Source of the DNA: WHSW01 sp963769945
Lineage (GTDB): Bacteria > Actinomycetota > Thermoleophilia > Solirubrobacterales > 70-9
DNA length: 64,000 nucleotides
Direction of reading: 5' to 3'
Assembly (NCBI GenBank): GCA_963769945.1
Contig: CAVYOA010000018.1
Span: 62,001-126,000, forward strand
This document shows, piece by piece, positions 1-8,321 of this stretch. Under the pieces are notes generated by a model. That model was not told the DNA's origin. It worked only from the letters and a program-made list of their open reading frames with translations, and ran no database searches. Numbering within the stretch: the stretch's first letter is position 1; each line of letters opens with the position of its first letter. The translations under genes were made by a program, and so were the position numbers.

Positions 1-987
1 AAGCGCGCTTACGAGCTCGCTCTGGTCGAGGGTGCCACGGGCCCGATCCTCAACCGGCTGTTTCGCGCCGCCCTCGCCACGGGCAAGCGTGCGCGCACGG
101 AGACGAAGATCTCCGAGCGCTCGATGTCGATCCCGTCTGTGGCGGTCGAGCTCGCGCAACGGACCCTGGGCGATCTCGACGAGCGTCGCGTGCTCGTCGT
201 CGGCGCCGGCGAGACTGCCGAGCTCACCGCCCGCGCGCTGGCGACCAAGGGGGTGCAGGCGATCTTTATCGCCAATCGCCACTACGACCGCGCGATCGGA
301 TTGGCCGAGCGCTTCGCCGGGCAGGCCGTTCGCTTTGAGGATCTACCCGAGCAGTTGATCGCCGCCGACATCGTCGTCGCCTCGACCAGCTCGCCACATC
401 AGGTGATCGAGCGTGAGGCGCTGGCCGAGGTGATGCAGGCGCGAGAGGGCCGCCCACTGTTGATGATCGACCTGGCGGTGCCGCGTGACATCCACCCTTC
501 CTGTCGTGAGGTCGCGGCGACGAGTCTCTACGACATGGACGATCTCCAAGCTCTGGTCGAGAGAAACGTCTCTGGGCGCGAGGCCGAAGCTCGGTTGGTT
601 GAGGGCATCATTCGCACCGAGACGGCGCGCTTCGATCGCTGGCTCGGATCCCAGGACGTGACCGCAACGGTTGCCGCCTTGCGTGAGCGCGCCGACGAGA
701 TCGTCGAGCGGGTGCTGGCCGAGAATGCGAGTCGCTGGGAGAACCTGTCCGAGGCCGACGCCGAACGCCTGCGTGCGGCGGCGAAGGCGATCGCCTCGCG
801 GCTGCTTCACGAGCCCACCTTGAGGCTGAAGCGCGTCGCGAGCGAGGGCGACGCATACGCGGAAGTCGCGGTGCTGCGCGAGCTCTTCGGCCTCGATTCC
901 GGCTCCGAGCCGCTCGAGGCCGCCGGCGCCGAGGTCGCGGACCTACGCCAGCGCCAACAGCGCAAGCACTCCGGCCACGGCCGGTGA
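1..987 (+). CDS. hemA: Glutamyl-tRNA reductase, 5' truncated by window edge
   Basis: Reduces glutamyl-tRNA(Glu) to glutamate-1-semialdehyde with NADPH, the first committed step of C5-pathway tetrapyrrole synthesis in the cytoplasm. The frame is open from base 1, and the first visible residues (ELALVEGATG, then GKRARTET about 30 residues in) are the conserved end of the catalytic domain, so roughly the first 100 residues, including the catalytic cysteine, lie upstream. The NADPH domain follows with the glycine-rich VVGAGETAEL and the LMIDLAVPRDI strand; the helical dimerisation domain is at the C-terminus. The stop codon overlaps the hemC GTG start (GTGA), implying translational coupling. 328 residues are visible. 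The family assignment is secure. Confidence 0.95.
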   Translation, partial: KRAYELALVEGATGPILNRLFRAALATGKRARTETKISERSMSIPSVAVELAQRTLGDLDERRVLVVGAGETAELTARALATKGVQAIFIANRHYDRAIGLAERFAGQAVRFEDLPEQLIAADIVVASTSSPHQVIEREALAEVMQAREGRPLLMIDLAVPRDIHPSCREVAATSLYDMDDLQALVERNVSGREAEARLVEGIIRTETARFDRWLGSQDVTATVAALRERADEIVERVLAENASRWENLSEADAERLRAAAKAIASRLLHEPTLRLKRVASEGDAYAEVAVLRELFGLDSGSEPLEAAGAEVADLRQRQQRKHSGHGR

Positions 988-1871
988 GCCCGGTCAGGAT
1001 TGCGACCAGGGGCAGCTCCCTGGCCCTCGCCCAAGCCGAGATCGTTTCCGCCGCGATCGGCGGCGCCGAGATTGTCGAGGTGCGAAACGAGGAGCCCGAC
1101 GTCGATGACAAGGAGCGCTGGGTGGCCGGTGTCGAGCGGGCGCTTCGCCGCGGCGAGGCCGAGCTCGGCGTGCACTCGGCAAAGGACCTCCCGGGCGAGC
1201 TTGCGCAGGGGCTCGCGATCGTTGGCGTCCCGAAGCGCGAGGACCCCAGTGACGCGCTGATCGGCCAGGGAACGTCGCTGGATGACCTCGCCGAGGGGGC
1301 ACGGGTCGGCACGGCGAGCCTGCGCCGGCGATCACAATTGCTTGCCGCTCGTCCCGATCTTGAGATTGCCGACCTTCGCGGCAACGTCGATACCCGCCTC
1401 GCCAAGCTCGCCGCCGGCGAGTACGACGCGATCGTGCTCGCGACGGCCGGAGTTCGCCGGCTCGGGCGCGAGGGCGAGATCTCCTTTCGCTTCACCCTCG
1501 ACGATCTCGTCCCCGCTCCCGGCCAGGGATGCTTGGCGATCGAGGCGCGCAGCGACGCCGACGTCCCCGGGGTCGGCGAGATCACCGACCGCGAGGCGCT
1601 GATCGAGTTCACCGCCGAGCGCGCGGCGGTGAGGGCGCTCGGCGCCAGCTGTGAGACGCCGGTCGGCCTTTGCGCTCGCGTCGAGGGCGAGGAGCTGGTG
1701 ATTCGCGGATATGCGGGTCTGCCCGACGGTGGTGCCTGGGTGCGCGACCGCGTCAGCGGCGACGCGAGCCAGCCCGTTGCCCTTGCCGAGGCCCTGGTCG
1801 AGCGCATGGTCGCGGCGGGGGCACGCGTGATCCTCGATCAGGCCGAGCGCGAGGCAGCGCAGCCGAGATGA
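984..1871 (+). CDS. hemC: Hydroxymethylbilane synthase (porphobilinogen deaminase)
   Basis: Polymerises four porphobilinogens into hydroxymethylbilane. The 295-residue protein shows the family landmarks: N-terminal IATRGSSLALAQ (residues 6-17), HSAKDLP (64-70), the arginine-rich TASLRRRSQ near 110-118, and GASCETPVG, where Cys223 should carry the dipyrromethane cofactor. The GTG start at 984 overlaps the hemA stop, and the hemC stop overlaps the cobA/hemD ATG (ATGA), so the three genes form one tightly coupled operon. Length is normal for the family and no frame problem is seen. Confidence 0.95.
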   Translation: MSPVRIATRGSSLALAQAEIVSAAIGGAEIVEVRNEEPDVDDKERWVAGVERALRRGEAELGVHSAKDLPGELAQGLAIVGVPKREDPSDALIGQGTSLDDLAEGARVGTASLRRRSQLLAARPDLEIADLRGNVDTRLAKLAAGEYDAIVLATAGVRRLGREGEISFRFTLDDLVPAPGQGCLAIEARSDADVPGVGEITDREALIEFTAERAAVRALGASCETPVGLCARVEGEELVIRGYAGLPDGGAWVRDRVSGDASQPVALAEALVERMVAAGARVILDQAEREAAQPR

Positions 1872-3404
1872 GCGCCCGCCCGGGGATCGTCTACCTCGTA
1901 GGTGCCGGGCCCGGCGATCCCGGCCTGATGACGGCGCGGTCGCTGGCGCTGATCGCGTCGGCCGACGTCGTCCTCTATGACCGGCTGATTGGGCCGGGTG
2001 CTCTCGACGGTGCGCGCAGCGACGCCGAGCTCATCTACGTCGGCAAGCAGTCAGGCCTGGAGCAGTTTCGCGCCAATGCGGCTCAGTCGGAGATCGAGGC
2101 GCTGATCGTCGAGCACGCACGCGCCGGGCGCAGCGTGGTTCGCCTCAAAGGCGGCGACCCATTCGTATTCGGCCGCGGCGGCGAGGAGGCCGAGGCCTTG
2201 GCCGCGGCTGGGATCGAGTTCGAGATCGTTCCTGGCGTGACGGCCGGCGTCGCCGTCCCGGCCTACGCCGGGATCCCGGTCACCCACCGCGACGACGCCT
2301 CGGCCGTCGCGTTCATCACCGGCCACGAGGATCCCGAGAAGCCCGAGACCGCGCTCGACTGGCCCGCGCTCGCCGCATTTCCCGGCACGCTCGTGCTCTA
2401 CATGGGGGTCAAGAACCTGGCGCTGATCGCCGAGCGCTTGGCCGCGGCGGGTCGCGACCCCGCCCAGCCTGCCGCGGCGATCATGCGCGGCACTCATCCC
2501 GACCAGCGCACCGTCGTCTCGACGCTCGCCGAGCTACCCGAAGCGGTCGCGGCTGCCGGCCTCGGCGCGCCGGCGATCCTGCTCTTCGGCGAGGTCGCGG
2601 CCCGGCGCGAGACGATCGCCTGGCTCGAGCGCCGGCCGCTTCATGGCAAGCGGGTGGTGGTGACCCGGGCACGAGCTCAGGCGAGCGGGCTCGCGACAAC
2701 CCTGCGCGAGCTCGGCGCCGAGGCGATCGAGCTGCCGGCGATCCGGATCGAGCCGAAGCTCGAGGACCCTGCGGTCCGCGACGCCGTAGCCAGCCTGCAC
2801 GCCTACGCGCTCGTCTGTCTCGACCAGCCCCAACGGCGTGCACCTGCTGTTCGAGGCGATGGCCGCGCAGGGACGCGACGCGCGCGCGCTCGCCAGCGCG
2901 ACCGTGGCGGCGATCGGCCCCGGCACCGCGGCCGCGCTCGCCGAACACGGCGTGATCGCCGACATCGTCCCCGAGCGCTTCGTCGCCGAAGCAATGGTCG
3001 AGGCGCTTGCCGAGGTCGAGGTCAAGGGGCGTCCCGTGCTGGTCGCCCGCGCCGCCGAGGCACGCGACGTGCTGCCCGATGCTTTGCGCGATCGTGGCGG
3101 CGAGGTCGATGTCGTCGCCGTCTATGAGACCGTGCGCGAGCAGCCGGATCCAGAGGCGATCGAGGCCGCCCAATCGGCCGACTACGTCACCTTCACCTCG
3201 TCGTCGACCGTCCGCAACCTGGTCGACGCGATGGACGAGCATTTCCCGCACCACGCCCGCATCGTCTCGATCGGCCCGGTGACCAGCGAGACCGCGCGCG
3301 AGGCTGGTCTCGAGGTGCATGTCGAAGCCGAGCGCCACGAGCCGTCCGGGCTGGTCGAGGCTCTGGTCACGGATGCGACTCGCGGGGCGGCTGAGACACC
3401 GTGA
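1868..3404 (+). CDS. cobA-hemD: Uroporphyrinogen-III C-methyltransferase / uroporphyrinogen-III synthase fusion, one frameshift
   Basis: The N-terminal half (about 250 residues) is SAM:uroporphyrinogen-III methyltransferase (CobA/SUMT), with VGAGPGDPGL near the start, KGGDPFVFGRGGEE and VPGVTAGVAVPAYAG, which makes precorrin-2 for siroheme and cobalamin. The C-terminal half is uroporphyrinogen-III synthase (HemD), beginning at GKRVVVTRA and ending with TFTSSSTVRNL and SIGPVTSETA. The frame is interrupted at about 2815-2830: frame one reads LVCL then nonsense, while the next frame gives the expected SPNGVHLLFEAM. One extra base explains this and the span is not a multiple of three. The ATG at 1868 overlaps the hemC stop. 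The fusion is known in Actinobacteria; I infer that the frameshift is a sequence error rather than decay. Confidence 0.9.
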
Positions 3405-3443
3405 GCTTGGTCCGGGCCTTGCTGGCGCCCGTTGATCGCGCCG

Positions 3444-4156
3444 ATGAGTGAGTTCGGCCGCCCGCACCTGCACTTCGCACTGACCGACTCGACCAATGAT
3501 CGCGCTCGCGAGCTCGCCGAGGCTGACGCCCCGAGCGGCACGATCGTCACCGCCGACCAGCAGAGCGCCGGGCGCGGTCGGCGTGGCAGGGTGTGGTCGG
3601 CGCCGCCGGGGACGGCCTTGCTCTACTCGGCGATCCTGCGGCCGATCGAGCTCGAACAGGCGCTGCTGCCGCTGGCAGTGCCGGTCGCGGTTTGCGAGGC
3701 GGTCGAGGCTGTAGGCGATCGCACCTGTGCGATCAAGTGGCCCAACGACGTCTGGATCGACGAGCGCAAGGTCGCCGGCGTGCTGATCGAGGCGCGGCCG
3801 CCGCAATGGGCGGTGATCGGCGTTGGCGTCAACGTTGCCATCGCCGACGAGGAGTTTCCCGTCGATCTGCGATGGCCGGCCATTTCGATTGGGACCGGTG
3901 TCGGTGTGGCAGAAGTTCGCGATTCGCTGTCTCGGTCGCTCGCGTCGCTGGACTCAGGCGAGTCGCGCGGAGGCCGTCGCTGCGTTTCGCGTACGCGATG
4001 CGCTCATGGGCGCGAGATCGGTTGGGAGGGGGCTGGAATCGAGTCCGGCGTCGGCATGGCGATGGCGTCGATGAAAGGGCGACCTCGTGGTCGCCCTCGC
4101 CGATGGCGAGCGCGTCAGCGCTCGGCTCGGGCGAGGTCAGTCTGAAAGTTCGCTGA
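3444..4156 (+). CDS. birA: Biotin--[acetyl-CoA-carboxylase] ligase, 3' end broken by several frameshifts
   Basis: Activates biotin with ATP and attaches it to biotin carboxyl carrier domains; the AccBC protein encoded at 57327 would be a substrate. The catalytic core is clear: DSTNDRARELA, TADQQSAGRGRRGRVW (the GRGRxGR biotinyl-AMP loop), KWPNDVW and KVAGVLIE. There is no N-terminal HTH, so this is a monofunctional, non-repressor BirA. Past about 3940 the sequence can only be read by jumping frames: VAAFRVRDALM, then GREIGWEGAGIESGVG, then DLVVALADGERVS, then GSGEVSLKVR-stop at 4156. At least four shifts lie within about 200 bp. I take the ATG at 3444 rather than the upstream TTG at 3432. Either local sequence quality is poor or the C-terminal domain is decaying. 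Confidence 0.8.
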
Positions 4157-4215
4157 ATCAAGCGAGCGTCGAGTTTCTGTCGCTATGCGAAAGAAAGTCG
4201 CCACTCGGCGGAGAA

Positions 4216-6822
4216 CTAGGCTGCTTCGTCCTTGGCCACGGGCTCTTCGGCCGGCTTCAGCTCGACGGCCGCGTCTTCCTTCTCGGGATCCAGCTTCTCG
4301 CGTGCGCGACCGCTGCCGCCGTTGCCACCGCCGTTGCCGCCGCCGCCCTTGTTGCGCCGGCGCCGGCGCTTGCCGCCCTTTGGGAAGTTGCGCAGGAGCT
4401 CGCGCGCGACGGCCGAGGGCTTGCGCGCCAAACGCATGCGGGCGCCGCGAAGGACCTCCTCGGCCTCGGGCGTGTGGGCCACCGCCGCGGCCAGCAGCGA
4501 GACGGCGAGGCGACGGTCCTGCTGGCGTGTCGCGTGCACGATCCGCCGCGCGTTGCGACCGTGGGCGCGTCCTGAGGAATTGACGAAAAGCCCGAGCAGG
4601 CGCTTGGTCTCGGGCCAGCGCTGCACCGCGTACTCCTCGTGCAGCTCGCGCGTCGCTTCGGCCAGGCGCCAAACCCAGGCCTGGGCTTGGTCGCGACGGC
4701 CGATCCGCTTCTCGGCCAAGGCGTTGAGCAGGACCTTGGCGCCCGCCCGGCGCTCATCGCGCGGCCAGGCCGCGACGACGTCAACCGCGTCATCGAAGGG
4801 CTCTGCCTCGCGCAGCGCGGCGACCTCGCTCAGCGCCTTCAGCCGCAGCTGATGGTTTCGGTTTCGCTGCAGGCAGGTGAGCAAGAAGCGCCGGCGCAGT
4901 TCCTTGGCCTGGTCGTGCTGGATCATCGTCTTCACGCGACGCCAGTTGTTCGAGGTCACGCGCGCACCCGCCAGCGCCGCCCAGGCGTGCTGCTCGGAGT
5001 AGTTGAGGTTCTCGACCGCGATTCGCCACAGCTCGCGCTCGAGCACTGCGAGCCGGCGTTCGGGCTCTGCCGAGACCGGAACTACGCGGCGCTCGACGCG
5101 CACTCGGCGCCCGCGCCCGCGGCGAACCGGGCCGACGACGATCGCGCCGCCGCGATAGACGTCACGGTCGAGCAGGCTGTGCAGGGTGACGATCGTCTCA
5201 TCGGATGTCGTCGCCGGATGCACGAGGTCGATCACCAGCCCAGCCTCCTTGCCCGGGTTGCGGCGGGTGACACGCCCGACACGCTGCTGATAGACGCGGC
5301 GTGAGGCGGTTGGCGCCAGGTGCATGCAGATCGTCGCGCGAGGTGAGTTCCAGCCTTCGGCGAGCAGCATCGCGTTGCACAGCACGTCGACCTCGCCGCG
5401 TTCGAAGCCGGCGAGAATCTCGGCCAACTCGCGCTTGGGGGTCTCGCCTGAGACCGCCTGGGCGTTGATGTCGACCTTGCGAAACGCAGCGGCGACGTTC
5501 TTTGCGTGCTTGACGCCGGCGGTGTAGACGACCCCTGGCACGCGCTTGAACCGCGACTGGTAGAGGTCGGCGATGGCGACGTTGAACGGCTCCTGGTCGA
5601 GCAGCGCCGCGAGTTCCTCCTGGTCGAAGTCCTGGTCGACCTCGCCGCGGCGAAGCGGAACCTTGGCGATCGTGCGCACGCCGGGCCCCGGGGGAATGCG
5701 GATGCAGCGCAGGGGCGAGATCACCCCGCGGCGCGCGGCCTGGGCGAGATCGAAGCGCGAGGTCTGGGTCGGGAAGAGATCGGCGACGTGGCGTGCGATC
5801 AGGGCGCCGGTAGCGGTCATGCCGATGAACACCGGGCCGGTCCAGTTGCGGATGCAGGCGCTGGTCTTCTCACCGAGGGCGGTGTGCGCCTCGTCGCAGA
5901 TCACGATCGAGTACGCGTCGGAGACGCGGCCGGCGTTGCGCACGAACCACTGGTAGGTCTCGACCGTGACCGGCCCGTAGGGATGATCTGCCCCGTCGAG
6001 CAGCGGTGGCGAAAGGCGATCCTTGTAGCCGCGCGTCGAGATCTCGCCGATGAACTGATCGACGAGGTTTCGGCGGTGGGTGAGGATGAGCACGCCGCCT
6101 GTGCGTGAGGCCTCGATGAAGCCGACCGCGGCAACCGTCTTGCCGGCGCCGGTCGCGTGCTCGAACCAAAAGCGGCGGTCGGCGCCCGGATCCTCGGGAG
6201 CGTCGGCAACGAGGTCGGCGTCGGCGTCGGCGTCGGGTTCCTCCCAGTCTTGGGGCTCCTCGTCCTCGGCGAGCTCCTCGCTCTCTGGTGCAAGCTCCTC
6301 GCCTTCGATCTCGAGCTCCTCGTCGAGCAGGTCCGAGCCATCGTCGACGTCGGCTTCTGCAGCGGCGACGGCAGCGGGCTTGGCGCTCGGTTTGGGCTCC
6401 GTCGAAGGGACCTCGTTGCCGTTGGTGTGCGACTTGCCGTTGCGACCGTTTCGTCGCGCTTCGCCGGCTGGGCTCTCGAGCTCGGCGGTCATCGCGGCGA
6501 GCGTGCCCGAGAGCGCGTCGACCTGATGGTCGTTGAGCTCGGCGCCGTCGAGCAGCTCAGGCTTGTCCTCCGACAGCAAGCGCTCGAGCCCGAGCAGCAG
6601 CGAGTAGTCGCGGCGCCACTGCATCGACGGCGTCTCGGCGCCGTCGGCGACCTCGGCGAGCGCGGCCTCGACTGCGCGCAGTCGAGCGGTACCCGCGACT
6701 AGGTCGGCCAGGGTCTCACCTTCGAGCAGGATCGGCTCACGGGAAAAATCCCGCACTCGATCGAGTTCAGCTTCGCTCAACTCGCTGGCCGCTTTCGCGG
6801 CAACGTCAGTCTGATTGGACAT
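4216..6822 (-). CDS. SF2 DEAD/DEAH-family helicase with acidic insertion and Gly/Arg-rich tail
   Basis: A superfamily 2 ATP-dependent helicase of 868 residues. Lobe 1 has motif I HATGAGKT (about 222-229), Ia-like LTHRRNLVDQF, motif II CDEAH and motif III GMTAT. Lobe 2 has EGWNSPRA and motif VI QQRVGRVTRR. The N-terminal element LNDHQ (about 97-101), where a Q-like motif would sit, is separated from motif I by about 95 residues of acidic low complexity (runs of E and D around 160-210). After the helicase core comes a helical region and then a tail rich in R, K and G (about 805-850). It is transcribed alone, convergent with birA. The substrate is unknown. DNA repair or a defence role are possible, but no defence gene is adjacent. 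Confidence 0.85.
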   Translation of the reverse strand: MSNQTDVAAKAASELSEAELDRVRDFSREPILLEGETLADLVAGTARLRAVEAALAEVADGAETPSMQWRRDYSLLLGLERLLSEDKPELLDGAELNDHQVDALSGTLAAMTAELESPAGEARRNGRNGKSHTNGNEVPSTEPKPSAKPAAVAAAEADVDDGSDLLDEELEIEGEELAPESEELAEDEEPQDWEEPDADADADLVADAPEDPGADRRFWFEHATGAGKTVAAVGFIEASRTGGVLILTHRRNLVDQFIGEISTRGYKDRLSPPLLDGADHPYGPVTVETYQWFVRNAGRVSDAYSIVICDEAHTALGEKTSACIRNWTGPVFIGMTATGALIARHVADLFPTQTSRFDLAQAARRGVISPLRCIRIPPGPGVRTIAKVPLRRGEVDQDFDQEELAALLDQEPFNVAIADLYQSRFKRVPGVVYTAGVKHAKNVAAAFRKVDINAQAVSGETPKRELAEILAGFERGEVDVLCNAMLLAEGWNSPRATICMHLAPTASRRVYQQRVGRVTRRNPGKEAGLVIDLVHPATTSDETIVTLHSLLDRDVYRGGAIVVGPVRRGRGRRVRVERRVVPVSAEPERRLAVLERELWRIAVENLNYSEQHAWAALAGARVTSNNWRRVKTMIQHDQAKELRRRFLLTCLQRNRNHQLRLKALSEVAALREAEPFDDAVDVVAAWPRDERRAGAKVLLNALAEKRIGRRDQAQAWVWRLAEATRELHEEYAVQRWPETKRLLGLFVNSSGRAHGRNARRIVHATRQQDRRLAVSLLAAAVAHTPEAEEVLRGARMRLARKPSAVARELLRNFPKGGKRRRRRNKGGGGNGGGNGGSGRAREKLDPEKEDAAVELKPAEEPVAKDEAA

Positions 6823-6908
6823 GGAAAGGGGAAAATGTGATCCCGTGCTCGCCTACTGCCTTAGAACGGGGAGTTTCAGGATGTGGGCGGCGAGCGAAGT
6901 AAGCTCAG

Positions 6909-6946
6909 AAGAGGGGGCGCCGGGCCGGGATACGGATACCCCTCTT
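6909..6946. other. Hairpin in the helicase/lipoprotein intergenic region
   Basis: AAGAGGGG at 6909-6916 pairs with CCCCTCTT at 6939-6946 across a 22-nt GC-rich loop. It lies between two divergently transcribed genes, about 75 nt before the lipoprotein ATG. It could be a leader hairpin or operator; nothing else is recognisable in this 200-bp intergenic stretch. Confidence 0.3.
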
Positions 6947-7019
6947 GCCGATCCGACGTCCTCCGCTGGTCCAAGTTTCCTAACGGGACCAGCTCTTATT
7001 GAACCACACTCACAGGCAG

Positions 7020-7625
7020 ATGCGCGACACAACCCCCGCCAGCACAAGACTTCGCAGCTTTGCCGCGGCGAGTGCGACCGCAATCGCGGTCGCCCTTGGC
7101 GCATGTGGTGGCGACGGCTCCGACGCCTCCGAGTCCGCCAACCCCGAGTCGGCCGGGACCGAGGCCGAGTTCGCCGAGGCGCTCGCTGGAGCGCCACCGA
7201 AGCTCGCCGAGCTTTACGAGGACGCGAACACAATCATCGAGGGCGGACCCGAGGTGTTCGAGCAGAAGCTGGCTCGGCTCCAAGGCCATCCCGTAGTGGT
7301 CAACAAGTGGGCGTCGTGGTGTGGGCCGTGCCGATACGAGTTCCCGTTCTTCCAAGAGGCAGCGGTCACGCGCGGCAAGGAAATCGCTTTTATCGGCGTC
7401 AACGCCGACGACTCGACCGACGCGGCCGAGACCTTCCTCGCGGAGCTTCCGCTGCCGTACCCCAGCATCAGCGACCCCGACGACGAGATCGCCGAGCTGA
7501 TCGAGGGCTTCTTCTTCCCATCGACCGCCTTCTACAGCGCAGAGGGTGAGCTCGTCTACACCCGCCTCGGCCCGTACGACTCAGCCGCCGATCTCAACGC
7601 CGAGATCGACAAGTACCTCGGCTGA
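7020..7625 (+). CDS. Thioredoxin-like (TlpA/ResA type) lipoprotein
   Basis: A probable extracytoplasmic thiol-disulfide oxidoreductase. The N-terminus is basic and followed by a hydrophobic stretch ending in a lipobox-like ALGAC-GG, so it should be lipid-anchored on the outer face of the membrane. The thioredoxin fold carries WASWCGPCRYEFP, with the CGPC redox pair, then the VNADDS strand and the cis-proline region FFFPSTAFY. I choose ATG 7020; a TTG at 6999 in the same frame would add seven residues. No cytochrome c assembly genes are adjacent, so its partner is unknown. It converges with the next gene across a short GC hairpin. Confidence 0.85.
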   Translation: MRDTTPASTRLRSFAAASATAIAVALGACGGDGSDASESANPESAGTEAEFAEALAGAPPKLAELYEDANTIIEGGPEVFEQKLARLQGHPVVVNKWASWCGPCRYEFPFFQEAAVTRGKEIAFIGVNADDSTDAAETFLAELPLPYPSISDPDDEIAELIEGFFFPSTAFYSAEGELVYTRLGPYDSAADLNAEIDKYLG

Positions 7626-7630
7626 CCGGC

Positions 7631-7658
7631 CCGGCTGGTCCGAATCGAGCTCAGCCGG
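7631..7658. terminator. GC hairpin between convergent genes
   Basis: CCGGCTG at 7631-7637 pairs with CAGCCGG at 7652-7658 in the 25-bp gap between two convergent genes, reaching into the last codons of the minus-strand one. It has no T-run, so it is a candidate bidirectional terminator by position only. Confidence 0.4.
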
Positions 7659-8265
7659 CCGGGTTGGCGACGCAGCGGTAGAAGATGGACGAGGTGATGT
7701 TGCCGCTGGTCTGAACACCGGCGCTGCTGATGGCGATCGCGTAAGACTGCACCGGTCCGCTGTCGGGAATGTCGCTGTGTGGTCCCGAGCCGGTCCACTC
7801 CGGATTCGAGATCGCGCCACCTTCGGCGCGATAGGCCTGGAGATGGTCGATCGATGGCAGCCGCCGTCCTTCGTCGCGGCAGTCCGCCGCAGCGTTGTGC
7901 CACTGGGCAAACCCCTGGCGCACAGCGGTCTCGACGCATGCCGCCGCGACGTAAGTCGTCCCCGCCGGGCAGTTGAGTCGCAGCGATGGCGCCGCGTCGG
8001 CGAGACCGACGCTGCCGTCGGCGATTTCGGCGCCGCCGACGCCCCCGTCTGCGATCTTCGCGGCGCCGACAGCGTTGTCGGCGAGGTCCACGGCACCCAC
8101 TCCACCGTCGGCGAGATCGGCTGTCTTCACCTGGCCGTTCTTGATCTGCTTCGACTTGACACTGTTCTTCTTCAGCGTGATCGCGTAGGCGCCGCCGCCG
8201 AGGGCGATGAACAGCGCGAAGCACGAAACGACGTTGGCAAAGGTCAGACGCTCGCGGATGCGCAT
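7651..8265 (-). CDS. Secreted protein with decapeptide repeats (Thermoleophilia type)
   Basis: 204 residues. The N-terminus has a basic start, one hydrophobic segment (FANVVSCFALFIALGGGAYA) and a KNSVKSKQIKNG stretch; this leader plus repeats arrangement is very common in Solirubrobacterales proteins of unknown function. Residues about 50-90 form ten-residue repeats of the pattern A-D-x-x-V-G-x-x-x-I/L (ADGGVGAVDL, ADNAVGAAKI, ADGGVGGAEI, ADGSVGLADA), which could build a beta-helix stalk. The C-terminal domain (about 95-204) contains four cysteines, suggesting disulfides outside the cell, and may be a ligand-binding head. No enzymatic motif is seen and the function is unknown. Confidence 0.75.
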   Translation of the reverse strand: MRIRERLTFANVVSCFALFIALGGGAYAITLKKNSVKSKQIKNGQVKTADLADGGVGAVDLADNAVGAAKIADGGVGGAEIADGSVGLADAAPSLRLNCPAGTTYVAAACVETAVRQGFAQWHNAAADCRDEGRRLPSIDHLQAYRAEGGAISNPEWTGSGPHSDIPDSGPVQSYAIAISSAGVQTSGNITSSIFYRCVANPAG

Positions 8266-8321
8266 CTTCGATCCCTCCCTGCTCGATTGCCGATGGTCTC
8301 CTACCCCGCCATACTTTCACC

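Noticed and set aside
608..1807. Long antisense reading frame over hemA/hemC
   Set aside because: Arg/Ser/Pro-rich translation without pattern, opposite a clear operon; typical GC-rich shadow.
2815..2830. Programmed ribosomal frameshift in cobA-hemD
   Set aside because: No slippery heptamer is visible, and similar breaks occur in many unrelated genes, so error is the simpler explanation.
6160..6440. Repetitive GTCGGCGTCGGC tracts as a possible CRISPR or VNTR
   Set aside because: They are codon-level repeats encoding the helicase acidic segment; no spacer-repeat pattern exists anywhere in the window.
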